Below, in pieces: positions 50,661 through 63,955 of a DNA stretch of 64,000 bases. The first letter of the stretch is position 1. Each line of letters starts with the position of its first letter. The notes under the pieces are model-generated. The model ran no database searches, was not told where the DNA came from, and was given only the letters and a program-made list of their open reading frames with translations. The stretch is from Cymbidium sinense. Taxonomy: Eukaryota > Streptophyta > Magnoliopsida > Asparagales > Orchidaceae. Location of the stretch: contig CM038228.1 in the NCBI GenBank assembly GCA_021442155.1, positions 83,592,114-83,656,113 of the forward strand. Direction: 5' to 3'. A program made the translations under genes and the position numbers.

Positions 50661-53600
50661 GATTTGGTTTGGGCTATAGGATAGGCAAGTCTTCCTAAAT
50701 CCCAAAGGCACAACCTATCCTTATGGCTAACTCTTCTAAGTCTCTAGGGTTAGGTTAAGTGTTTACCTAATCACTAGAAGTGTCTTAAGACTAAGGAACT
50801 CTTAGTGTCTATGAGAATCCTAGATCTATGATAAGGAAGTTGAGAGCTCACTCCAAAAGTGAGGTCAACAGGGATTAAGGCTTAATTGGGTTATTTAATT
50901 ACTTTTTAAAGCTGAAACTTCAATAATTCACAATAAATTATAGAAAAATCTAAAAATATATAAATTAGGACTCATTTTAAAGTTACTTTAGAGGGGAATA
51001 CATTAAAATTATCCCTAATTAATTTTGAGTAGTAATTTTAACTTAATTAGGGTTTAATTGAAAATTTAATTAGCCTAATTACTTCCTAATTAATTAGCCA
51101 ATCAATTTCAAACTTTTTAAGAATTTTTAGGAGATGAAATTTGCCTCTCCTATTTTTTTTTGAAATTTATTGGTTGATTAATTAGGAAAATTGATTGTTT
51201 AAGCCCTAATTACCTTCTTAACTTAATTAAGTTATAATTAAGCATGTGAATAATAATTAATCAATAAATTGGATCCCTTAATCACTATTTAATGGGGAGA
51301 CTTAGCCCCAAGGAGGTCATTTGATTACCTCACTTCCATTAATAATGACATCTATTTAATTTTATTCTTATATATTTTTATATAAGAATTTAGATAGAGC
51401 TTAAAATTAATATGATAAAATAATTCAATCAAATAAAATATCTAAATTTTAAATGTACATGTGCTTACAACCATCATTTGAGTGTGCTAAGACATATTGC
51501 ATGTGTAGGCATACTTTGGATTTAATCATATGCATGCTACATATGATGGAAGGAAATGAATGCTCATGTGCCATGTGATATTAATTCATTCTAATGAATC
51601 TTAAGATGTCCCTCTTATTGAATGAGGTCACTTAAGGTTAAACTAAACTTATGATTAATTAAAAATATGTAATAAGCCTTTCACTGAAGAGAACTTATTA
51701 ACTAACATGCTTTAGATGTGACTTAAGGTAGGGATGAAAGAGAGAAATCCTCGCTTTTCTTCTCTTTATAATACTTTGTTGCTAAGTGTAAATCAAATGA
51801 AATAAAAGAAAACACTAAGTAAAATTCTTAAATCAATTAAACCACATAAAGTGAAATTAACTCCTTTTGATTAAATTCCTTTCATACTTATAAAATCATA
51901 ATAAAGCCTAATTAAGGCATACCACACAAGCCTTAATACACATACTTTAGATTAAGTCACTATTTCTAGCTTTATGTTAGGGCTGTGTATGAAGTGATGT
52001 ATATTTGGTTTTATGATACATTATTTTAGACTAGATGTTAGGGTGTATATTTCATAGATTAGATGTTAGGTCGTGATTAGCCTAATCATATTTTATGTAG
52101 GGGATTGTGCTTAAGGGTGCTAAAAATAAATATAAATGCTATTGTTTGTAGGTTGCTTAACCACTAAACATAATCCAAATTAGGATAGGTGAGTTTGCTT
52201 ACACATATGCGGTGCTAAATTCAAATTATATATATAACTACTTGGGTTGTATGATGTGTTTAGCTAACACTTATTTTGTAGGTGTAGTTAGATTTACTTT
52301 TTCTATTTTAATATAATTTTGCATTATAAATTAGGATTAATGTTATGGGAGATTAGGATGAGCAGTGGCTAGAAGACTTTATCTTGGGAGGCCCCCATGC
52401 CTTTTGCAAGCACATCCAAATGAAGAAATGAAAGAGATAAGAATGAGATAAGAAGACCCCATAACATTTATTCATTTTGTAAATTATAATTATTCTTTCA
52501 TATTTTGGGTTGTATAAGGGTAGAGTCCACTACCCATTTTTCTCTTTATGCAGTGGACAACGCACCTTTTATTTTTTTGCATTAGATTAATAAAATACTT
52601 GATATTATGTTTAAATTACACCATAGAAATAGCATGCCTTTTTCTAATTTCTTCATAATGATGATTTAATGTGTGGCTTGGAACCGATCAAGCTCTTAGG
52701 AAAAAATTAATTTTTCTACCCCAACTGCAACTCATAACTAAAGTTTTAAATAACTTATAACTTCATATAAAGCCTAGTCATTAAATCAAGATAATTAAAA
52801 GATTTAGCAACTCCCTAGCTGAATGTTGTATGTTTAATATCATGCATTCATATTGCTTCACTCTTGCTAATAGGAGATCATCTTTGCATGATAGGGAAGA
52901 CTTGACCTTTGAGGGTCTCCTCAGTGGAAAATGCCTCTTTCTCTTTGATTTAGCCCACAATCTCATTTCATCATGCATTTAGGCATATGAAATCCTATGG
53001 CCTTTTCAAAATGAAGAGTTCAAAATCAAATAAAAATTTAAAAGAATTGCATTAAACTAAGTCATTGCTCATACCTCATGCTCTAGTCTCTTGAGGCGGG
53101 TTTAAGGATTTTAGTTTAATAATAACTCAATTATCTTGCAAAATCATATGACTTTCCTACATAGTTTTAAAGTGTAGGAGGAGTTAGCTGGCTGGCACTC
53201 CAGGCAGTTATAAGTTCAGCAGTCGGGTGATTTACCCTCTCTTATGGAGGTAAACCTTACGCACACTTTTGCTTAGATTTAGGTCATGCTTTAGCTCTTT
53301 CTAAAGCTCCTTAGATTTAGGATCAAAAGTGGCTATTTCCTTCAAGCTATAAGCATAAATCCTCACCTTCTATGTATTTTTACAATTTTGTATTATGGGA
53401 TTATAAGTCCTAGCTTTCTAATAAAATTTCAACTCAAATAAATAACTCTCTTCAATTTCAAACATATAAATCCCAACCATAGGATATATTGGAGTGCTCA
53501 CTAGATTTCCTAGAACCATGAGCATTTCTTACTCATTTCCTTATGCTTTGATAATAAGTCTCTCTCCTTTTGATCTATCCCATTTAATTTTCCAATATAG

Positions 53601-53703
53601 CCAATTTATTGATAGACTTATCTTTAAAATATTTAGAGATAATAATTACCTACTTTAATTGAGAGTATTCCTATGAAATTCACCTTTCTTAGGATGTAAT
53701 TAA

Positions 53704-53725
53704 CTATGGGGGCTTGCCCCCATAG
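53704..53725. repeat. Family E hairpin, perfect stem
   Basis: Arms CTATGGGGGC and GCCCCCATAG pair at all ten positions around a TT loop, flanked by TGTAATTAA and AAAAC. Confidence 0.8.
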
Positions 53726-56694
53726 AAAACTTTAGAACCTAGTTTAATATAAACCCTACTTGATTCATCCATATAAAGTAGGGAGAAAATCTCTAGTATA
53801 TTTGAAGACCTATCATGCCTTAGGAGTCCTTATTAGGTGATTAGATCTATTGAAGGGTGATTCTTTTATCTTTCAAGATAGTACATCATACTTCACTGTC
53901 GTACCTGATCACTTCAATAAGTACACCCTCGGTCTTGTGAGTCCCCCATATAAAATAAACACCATAGTGTCATTGTTAAATCATGAAAGTGAGGTAATCA
54001 AATGACCTCCTTGGGGCTAACTAAAGACACGCACTCCCAGGATATCCAGACTATATACTTATTAACATTCAAATACATGTGAAACTACATATAGATTAAA
54101 GAAAAAAAAGCTCTATTTTACATATTTAAGCTATAAGCACATGCAAACTTATATGTAATCATAACTACTATCACTTCATATGTTATTACTCATTTTTTAA
54201 TCTTTTTGAAATACATTTGGATTTAATAGTGATAATAGCCACAGATATATTAAATTAAATCAACACATGCAAGCTTGACATAAAGAGAAACCATTTGATT
54301 TAATTAGTTTTGAAAGATGAATGTATGATTTCAAATGACATATAATATTTAACATGATTGGAAAGAAATAAATTAATATAAACATATGATTTCATTCAAT
54401 TAAATTAATTCCTAAGGACAATCATATCAAATAAAATCATTTAAGATAAACTAAAGCTTCTTTAATGTCATTTTCCATCTCATGTTTTGATTTGATTTAA
54501 GGATGTGAGAAGAGATTTGCTGATCCTAACCCATTCCAATATTTGTGAATTAATTTGGTTTAATAAAATGTGATTAAATTGATTTTATGGATTAATTAAG
54601 TTGTGATGTGCATAAATCCATTAATTACCCTTCCCTGTATTACCTTAATTTAATTTACCAAATAATTATGAGCCAACATGATATGAAAATCAATGAAAAA
54701 TAAATTTGCAATGATCCTAAGAAATAAAAGAGGTCTAATGTAATTGGCTCATGATTAATTATTAATTAAGTTAAAGAACTTAATTAAGTACTCTTATAAT
54801 TCTCCCACACATGTGGGCTAATTATAATTTTATTAGGATTTCCTTATGTTGTTGAACACTTAAGGGTCTACCCAAGGCATCATTAAATAAGATTCCATGT
54901 GATTATAATTTCAATTTGATTAATTAAGCAATTTGATTAATTAATTAAGCCTTGATTAATTTAATTAATAAAATAAACTTAGGGAAATAGATTAGGAAGG
55001 AGGCCCTAATCTTATCCCATGGACTCATTCACTGTTAAACAACAATTAACCACTTAATTAATTAATTTATTACTATTCTTGGAATAATTAATTATTAATT
55101 AATTTAAAAGAGTAATTAGAGCTTAATTAGCTAAATTTCCTAATTAATTAAGCAATAAATCTCAATAAAATTATGGGAGATAGAGGTCATCCTACTGAAT
55201 TAACACACAAAGTTTAGCGTTAATTACTTAAGTAATTAAAGAGTAATTAAATTAATTAATTTTATAATTAAACCTTATTTAAGCCATAATTACTATTCAA
55301 AATTAATTAAAAATATTTTTAATAAATTCTTTTTGAAATACCTTCAAAATAAATATTTATTTAAATTTGTATAATTTTTTCTATGATTTGTTATGATTTT
55401 CCAAAGTTTCAGATGATTTAAATGATTTTTCATGATTTTTATAAAGTCTATTAATTTATTCTACTAAAATAGACTATTTGAGCTTCAAAATTCAATATCT
55501 CTCTATCTTGAAATCCATTTGACTTGAAATTTTTATGGTATGTGTATTTTAACTTCAGTTTCAATTTTTAAAAGTTTTAAATCAATCTAAAGTATATTTT
55601 TAGTTTAATTAATGAAATTTAATTTTTGCTAAAACCTAAATTAAGCTTAGAATAATTAGTAAAAATTAGTGATTTTGGTTTTGTTTGATTCCTCCCAAAA
55701 AAAAAAAAAAATCCAATGAGCCCTTACTTGTAATTTTTAGTTAAGTAATTTATTTTTTTATGAATTTTTGAAATTTTAGGTGATTTAATTAATTTTTAAA
55801 AGCTAAAAACTTTGAATTTCTTATTTATTTAATATCGTAATCACGCGGATGGTGTCACATCACCAATGGATTAGGCCGCGTAGTTCTACATGGCACTCGA
55901 TGCTGCATGGCAGCAACAGATTGGTTGGCATGAGAAATGAGCGAAAAAATGCGGGCTGGGTTGATTCGATTCTTGATGGTGGATGGTCTAGTTTAACTTT
56001 GCGATCAGAGGTCAAAATTGAGCTTGGATTTACTCTAATCATAGCCATCCATTCCTATTGAAGGAAGATTAGATAGTTTCTATTTTTCTTGGTAAAGAAA
56101 AGTCAAATAGTGAAAAAAATGCAAAAATGGGCACTGGGAGTTTGTTTTGGGCTAGATTTCACAATGATTCTCACTAAAAAATTTCTATTTTCACATTTGG
56201 ATTGTGTAAAATGAAATATGCAAGGGTCTTCTAATGGAAATTCTTAAAATCAAGCAAACATCATCATAAGCAAGAGATCCAACGACCGGCTAAAGGATTT
56301 GAAAATTATCTCATGGGGATGGTTTGGGCTGTGTTGATCCACTTAGATGTAGATGAAGCCTTGGGATGAATCTAGATCTTTTCCTTCACTTGGAATGTTG
56401 TATCTACCAATGGTCATCACCTCCTTGCCAGAATTTGCTTGGTTTTGGTGTTTTTTTTATTAAGAGGAAGTGGGGAAAGGGTTTCTCTCTTTCAGAGTTC
56501 TAAATTGAATGAAATGAGTGCCTCTTTTCCTATGTGCTTGGTGGTGGCTGAAAATCACCACTAATGGTGATTTTTTCTTGGTTTATGGCTTGGTGGTTGG
56601 GAATGGTAGGGAATCATCCTATGTGGCTTGTTTGGTTTAAGGCTGAGGTGGTTTGAATTAGAGAATGGGTTTCAAATCCTCCAATGGGGAGGTG

Positions 56695-56708
56695 AGGTGA
56701 ATTCACCT
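56695..56708. repeat. 14-base palindrome at core/zone border
   Basis: AGGTGAATTCACCT, the counterpart of the palindromes at 42482, 49045 and 60009. Confidence 0.75.
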
Positions 56709-56889
56709 AAGTCATGGCTAATCCAACCACCTCTTGGGATAGGTTAGGCATCCTTGGAGCCTACAACCAATGGAAGAGTGCAGTGGCCGAATGGAAATGG
56801 CCACTTTCAGTGATTTATCTTATGTTTTGATCCAAGGGTAGAATGGTCATTTGGTATTGTATTTGATTTTGGTAGATTTGAAATGAGTC

Positions 56890-57835
56890 AAAAGTGAGTT
56901 GGACTAAATTTCATGTCATTTGGAGTTCATTAGGTTAGGTTTGGCTCAATTTGACCCATTGGGTCAAAATGGGTTAGGTTGACCAATTGGTCAAATTGGG
57001 TAAAACCAAGGGTTGGGTCAACTTCATATGACCATTTGGGATGTGTTGGTGTCATTGGTTTAGTTCAATTTGGTTTTGGTTCATTTGAGTTCATTTGGGT
57101 CAAATGGGTCAAGTTGACCAATTTGACCTAATTGACCAAATTGGCTTTGGTTGGGTGTTGGTTCATATTCAATTGATCAATTGGAGAGGATTGTATGCTT
57201 TGGTTTAATTTAATTTAGATTTATTTTGGGTTTTAGATTTGCTTGACCCTTTAGGTCAAGTTGGGTTCAATAGATCATTTGGGTCTGAGTCAAGTCTAAT
57301 GAGGCTTTGTCAAGTTCAACAATCAATTTGGAATGAACTTGAGCCATTGGTTCAATCAATTTAGATTGAATTTGATTTAACCCATTTTGGCCATTTAGGT
57401 CAAATTGGGTCAACTTAGTCAGGATTGATTGGGTTTTTTGCTCAATTGAAAGTCAATTCATGTTCAAGTCTTAATTTTGGATGGATATTTGTCATTAGTT
57501 TCAAGAGATTTGGCTTAGGTTGCAATTTGGTTAGTTAAAGTTCATATAGATTAAAGGGTTGATTTGGTCAAAGGGCTAGGTTGACTTAGTTTGGCCCAAT
57601 TTATGATAATTGATCAACCCATATGATCAACAATCATGTCAAAAGTTTGGATTGTCATTATTCACTTTAATTTGGACTGAATTTGATTTTGGTTCATGTA
57701 GGTCAGATTGGCCACTTTTGGTTAAGTGAGTCAATTAGGTTTAGTTGGCTTGATTTTGTATTGAGTTTGATTTAGTTGAGTTTATATATAGATTTGGGAT
57801 TGATATATAAATTCAACTACAATTTGTTTAAGTTC
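56890..57835. repeat. TTGACC/GGTCAA-rich zone, GGT orientation, shortened
   Basis: Same phrases as 49262-50660 but only about 0.9 kb, stopping at the switch point. Contains TTGACCAATTGGTCAA at 56979-56994. It is the inverted counterpart of about 58830-59790. Confidence 0.78.
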
Positions 57836-58039
57836 TATTGACCTCACTTTTTGAGCGAGTTTTCAACTTTTTCATCATAGATCTAGGACTCTTATAGATA
57901 CTAAAGCTCCTTAGTCTTAAGACACTTATAGTAATTAGGTGAACACTTAACCTAAGCCTAGAGACTTAGAAGGTTTAGCCATAAGAATAGGTTATGCCAT
58001 AGGGACATAGGAAGACTTATCCTATAGCCTTGAACCCAA
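57836..58039. repeat. GACCTCAC block of family E
   Basis: GACCTCACTTTTTGAGCGAG, then ATCTAGGACTCTTATAGA, CTCCTTAGTCTTAAGACAC and GTGAACACTTAACCTAAG. Same-orientation copy at 40090-40290; inverted copy at about 50690-50885 (ATGAGAATCCTAGATC ... AAAAGTGAGGTCAAC). One of the better conserved parts of the family in this window. Confidence 0.75.
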
Positions 58040-59790
58040 TCCTTGCTTTCCTTCTCAAACCAAACCTCAAATTCAATTCCAAATCATAAATCCAATCTCA
58101 AATCCAATAATTAAAACCCATGATTGAATTCAAATTCCAAATCCTTTCCTAAGCCCTTTGATTTTATCCTATGGACTTAGCCTTAACCAAATTCAAATCA
58201 ACCCCAATTCAATTAATTTTCTCAAATATCATTTTAATCTCAAATCAAATATCAAATCATAAATCAATTCTAAACCAAATAAATCAATCTCAAATTAAAT
58301 CCAAGATCAAATTTCCTCCAGTTTTATGAACCACTTTCATACTTAGTCAAATATCAATCAAAACTATCAAACTCAATGATTTATTTTAAATCAATTGTTC
58401 CATCATTTATATTCAAAACCTACCCTTTAATGACAAAAAATAAATCAAACTCAAATCAATTCCCTCTTGACCTACATCCATGAGCATGGTCAAATTTGCT
58501 TCCAAATCACTCCAAACTCAAGTGATTTTCTCATGAATCATTTATATATTCATTTATATTCTCAAATATAAATGGAATATAAATTCAACCAAAACTAAAT
58601 CCAAAGTCAATCAAAATCTAATTTATACCCTTTTAAGCCAATTCCTTGAACTTCAAATCTATCCAAATCAAATCAAAACTCATGGCTTTCTTCATGATTC
58701 AATCTTTCCTTCAATGATTGTCCCAAACATAAACATAAACTATAATTATCAAACCAAATCCAAGCTAACCCAAATCAAACCCAAGTTAGCCCTTTTGACT
58801 TGAAATTATCATATGAACCAAAGCCCATATGGATCCAAATCATTTGCAATTGAATTTATATTTCCATCTCAAACCCATTTATAAATATAACTAAACTTGA
58901 ATCAAGCCATGATCAAGCCAATTAACCCATTTAGGTCCACTTGACCCAAAGTGACCTAAAAGTCCTTTTTGAGCCAAGTTCTAATTCAACCCAAATTGGA
59001 TTGAACTAAGCCCATCCAAACCCTATGTTATGATCAACAATCATTCTAGGTTAATCTATCATCTTGAATTAGGTCAAACCAAGTCAACCTAGCCTATTGA
59101 CCAAGTCAACATTTAACCCAAATAAAACCTAAACTAGCCAAAACACACCATATGCCAAATTGACTGAAACCTTTGATTCAAACCAATTCATAATTAATGA
59201 TTGATAATGACCAAACCCTCAATTGAGCCAAACCAAGTCCAATTGGCCAAGTTGACCCAAATTGGCCTAAAAAGTCAAAATAGGTCAAATTATAATCCAA
59301 CCCAAATTGATTCCAACCAATGGCTCGAGCTCATTCCAAATCACTTATTATCCTGACCAAAGCCATGATTGAGCTCAATTTGACCAATTGGTCAACTTGT
59401 TTAAACCTAGCCCAAATTGACCTAAAGGGTCAAATTAGCCAAAATCCAAATTAATTCTAAATTAAACCAAACCAAAGCCTACAATCATTTTAAATTAGCC
59501 AATTGAACTTGACTCAATACCTAACCTAACCCAATTTGGTCAAATTAGTCAAATTGGTCAACTTGACCCATTTGACCTATATGAACCCAAATGAGCCATA
59601 ATCAAATCCAAAGCAAATTGAATCAAACCAATAACACCAATACACTCCAATTGGTTATGTGAACTTGACCCAACCCTTAGTTTGACCTAATTTGACCAAT
59701 TGGTCAACTTGACACAACCTAACCCAATTTGACCTAAATAGGTCAAATCAAGCCAAATCAAACTAAATAAACTCTAAACCACTTGAAAAT
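58040..59790. repeat. TTGACC/GGTCAA-rich zone, CAA orientation
   Basis: Same type as 40300-42470, with TTGACCAATTGGTCAA at 59380-59395 and 59692-59707. Confidence 0.8.
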
Positions 59791-60008
59791 TGGGCTAACT
59801 CACTTTTCACCCATCCCTAATCTGCCCAAATCAAATCATAGTCAAATGACTACTTTGCCCTTGGGTTTAGGGCATCCCATGAGATAAGACACATGTATAT
59901 TTGGTCATTTCCTCCCCTTGGCCACTTGGCACCCATTCATAATTCCACTTAAGCATCTAGGACCATGGCTGAACTGACCCAAAGGTGGTTGGGTTGGCCA
60001 TGACTCAT

Positions 60009-60030
60009 GGGGAGGTGAAATCACCTCCCC
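60009..60030. repeat. Near-perfect palindrome (10-base arms, AA centre)
   Basis: GGGGAGGTGA and TCACCTCCCC flank AA. Counterpart of the palindromes at 42482, 49045 and 56695. Confidence 0.85.
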
Positions 60031-60149
60031 ATTCCCAGTGGAGCATTTCAAACCACCAAGGACATCCACTACCTCCTTTGGCAACCACCTCCACACCCTT
60101 ACCCAACCAAGCCACATCATCACCCAAAGACCTCCATAACCCTTTGAAA

Positions 60150-60945
60150 TGGCCAAATGATGATTCTATTCACAATGGAAGGAGGTATACTTCTCATTCT
60201 CACACAAAATCACACACTCACATTTGATTTAACCCTAGTAGCTAGAGAACTCCATACCAGAGCTTCCTCTTGCATTTCTTGAGCTCCCCAAATCCTTTAC
60301 TCTCAGTTTTACAAAAATCAAAATTAAGGGAGGTCACCTCTGATTGCCATTTTCTTAAACCTCTATAAAAGTGCAATTAACTTTGCACGCACCTTCCTTG
60401 GAGCTAGACGAGTGAGAACGAATCATTTCTCTTCACCCCCCAGACCGCCAGAAGTAGGAGTTTTACCGAGACCAATCACCTATGCCTCATGTATTGTTCG
60501 TCTGTATGCCATTAAAACCAATCCTTGAATGAAAATAGGTTGGTCTTTTTAAAAGAAAGTTCCATGTCATGCGATTTCCACCACTGGATTTCTTTGTTTT
60601 GCTTCCTGAAAAGTGTGGGATTGATTTCATCTCCATCCGAGCTCGGGTGTGCTCGAATCGAGCGACAATCGATGGATGGTATCCATCATTCAACGATCTG
60701 GAGGAGATGGATCACGAACTATCCATTCCACATGATCAAAATGGATGGTCCTAATCTGATCTTACATTAGATCCTCTAATTTCTCTTATAAACTGTGGAT
60801 CAACACTGTCCGATCTGATCGATGGTCCATGGAGTTAGGCGTCCCGAAATGACCTTTGGATGTGACTACTTAAATAGCAAATCCCATCACGCCATGTGGA
60901 AAGCACACTGAGTCAGCTGCCATGTGGCCTGACGGGATTAAGGCT
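60150..60945. other. GC-richer core of the right half-copy of family E
   Basis: Same orientation as 42506-43382. Ends CTGACGGGATTAAGGC, continuing into the AT zone. This shows the uninterrupted sequence at the point where, at 43382, another family E copy begins. Frames at 60487-60770 on both strands overlap each other and lack family features. Confidence 0.6.
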
Positions 60946-62639
60946 TTAAATAGGCTTAATTAATTTATTTTTAATACTAAAACTTCCTAAATTCATAACT
61001 AATCCTAGAAAAATCTAAAAAAATATAAACTTAAGCTCATTTTAAAGATATTTTATCGTTCAGTTACGTATTGCTATAATTAATTAATTTAGAATAGTGG
61101 TTTTGGCTTATAAGGTTTAATAGAAATCTAATTAGTTTAATTACTTTCAATCACAATTAATCTCAAACTCTTTGTGGATGTTTAGGGGATCACCTGCCTC
61201 CTCTATTTTTTGGGATTTTGTTGGTTGCTTAGTGGGAAATCTTGATTAAACCTAATCACTCTCTTAATTTAATTTAGTGATAGTGGTGAGTGAACACTAG
61301 TTTAATAATTATTTAAGCCTAATTACCTCTATTGAACCGTAAGGAGCTTAGAATGTGATTGGGATATTTTTCTAATCATTTCCTAAGTTTTCTTCACTTT
61401 TTAGAATTTGATTAGTTAATGATTAGTGAGGTAATTAATTGCTTAACTAATTAATTAATCCATAATATAAAATTCAGAGCTTAAATGATTAAATCTAGGA
61501 CTTAGAGATTGAAATTAGAGCTTCTTTCTTGATCCCTTTCCTTAAGTCAATCTCATTCCATTAATTGAACATGCTTAATCAAATAGATTAAAGAGTTTGA
61601 TTAACTCAATCTAAAATTCACTTCACACCTAAAAACCTTTAATTAATCTTGGGTAGCTCTTTGGGCATTTAATCACCCAAAGTGAGAGATGATGAAATTA
61701 TGGTTAGCTCACATGTGTGAGAAAATCATAGAAGTAGTTAAGTGAGATCCCTTATGCCTAATTAACTATTAATCATGAGCCAATTACATTTGGCCCCTTT
61801 CATTTCTTAGGAGCATTGCAAATTTACTTTTCATGTGGTTGCATATCATATTGACTCATTATTAATTATTTAATTAACTTAAGGTGATGTAGATAAGGGT
61901 TAATTCATCAAGTTAATTCAAACCTTAACATAATTAAACCATAAAATCAACCTAAAAATTCTTTAATAAACCAAATTAACTCACACATGGGGAATGGGAT
62001 TAAGATTAGCAAACCTATTTCACATTTCCTTAATCAAATCAAATTGAAAATTGAAAATGTCATTAAAGAACTTTAGTTCATTTTAAATAGCCTTATTTAG
62101 TATGATTGTCTTTAGCAATTAATTGGAATGAATGAGATAATGTGCTTATGTTCCTTTATTTCTTTCCAATCATGTTAAATGTTATTTTCCATTTGAAATC
62201 ATGCATTCATTTCTTTTAAAATTAACTAAAATGAAATAGTTTCTTTTATGTCAAATTGTATGTGTTGATTTAAATTAAAAAAAATATGTGTGGCTATTAT
62301 TACTATTAAATCAAAATTTATTTTTGAAAGCCTATAAATCAATTATAATACATGGAGTGGTGTTAATTACAAGTATCTATAAGTGTGCATGTGTTCATAA
62401 TCTAAGATATGTAATATAAAGCTCTCTTTCCTTATCTTATATGAATTTGTATGGGATTTACAAATGTATAGTTCATTTGAAAAGAACACAACATTAATCT
62501 AAATCTATTCCCATGTATCACCATGCTAAGACTTAGGAAGAATTTCATATCATATATGTAAATCATATAATCAAACTAAAAAAATAGGACATCTTGCATG
62601 ACTTCTTATTCTTGTGGTTCATTTTGTACATCCATATGT

Positions 62640-63060
<421 letters not shown>

Positions 63061-63955
63061 TACATGTGAAGGTGTTCTTAGAATGAATGAGAATCCTCAT
63101 TTTTATTGAAAAGATATGCATTCATACTTTATTTACTTGGTTGAGTTGATTAGTTATGTGATTTAAGGTTCTTTCCATATGCTTTTGCTTAAGAATCTAA
63201 ATAGAGCTTTAAATTAATATGACAAAATCATTCAATCAAATGAAACATTAATTCCAAACATATTTACTCACATTCATCATTTAAGTGTGCTAAGATGCAA
63301 ATTTCATGTTTAGCTATGCTTAGGATTTAATCATATGCATGATACACATGATGAAAATAAATGAATAAATATATGTTATGTGATAGTAATTCATTCTAAT
63401 TAATCTTAAGATGTCTTTCTTATTAGATAAGGTCATTTAGAGTGAACTAAACTTAGGGCTATTTAAAACATGTAATAAGCCATCCACTAAAGAGAGTCAA
63501 GCTAATTAATTTGCCTTAGAAGTGACTTAAGGTAGGGATGAATGAGAGGTCCCCTCTCTTTCTTCTCTTTATAACACTTAGTTGTTAAGTGTAAGCCATA
63601 TGAAATAAAAGAAAACCACTAAATAAAATCTTCAAATCAATTAAATAACTTAAAGAGAAATCAACCATTCATAAATTAAATCTTTCACACTTAGCAAAAT
63701 TACAACTCTAAAACCTAATTAGGACATACCACACAAGCCTTAATGCACACACATTAGATTAAGTCATGGCTTCTTGCTTTATGTTAGGACGATGTATGGT
63801 TTGATGTATATTTATTTTGTGATGTATTATTGTAGACTGGATGTTAGGGTGTATGTGTCTAGTCTGGATGTTAGGCCAATATAAGCCTAATCATGTTTTT
63901 TGTAGGGGTTGTACTTAAGGGGCCGATGTAATAAAAATAAAAATTCTTTTATTGT

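Larger units (their letters stand above)
43383..53966. mobile_element. Family E, the most complete copy (about 10.6 kb, long terminal inverted repeats)
   Basis: The left terminus is TGCGGTGTTTATTTTT. The right terminus is AAAATAAACACCATA, its inverted counterpart. The left arm (43383 to about 45990) and right arm (about 51290-53966) are imperfect reverse complements. Examples are the GGGTAGCTGAGCTCTACCC block at 44852 versus TAGAGTCCACTACCC at 52523, and AAGCCCACCTATCCTTACTT at 45188 versus AATTAGGATAGGTGAG at 52172. Between them lie a long AT zone (to 48060), a GC-richer core (48070-49040), a palindrome (49045), a TTGACC/GGTCAA-rich zone (49262-50660), a block ending AGTGAGGTCAACAGGGATTA (to 50885) and a short AT zone. 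No gag, pol, transposase or helicase feature was seen. I found no convincing target-site duplication. Confidence 0.8.

Noticed and set aside
43383..53966. Reading family E as an ordinary LTR retrotransposon because of TG...CA-like ends
   Set aside because: The ends are inverted over about 2.6 kb rather than directly repeated, and no primer site, polypurine tract, gag or pol was found. I keep it only as an alternative.
43370..53976. Possible target duplication GTGTCAGTG / GTGTCATTG around the complete family E copy
   Set aside because: The two words sit at different distances from the termini and differ by one base, so chance is likely.
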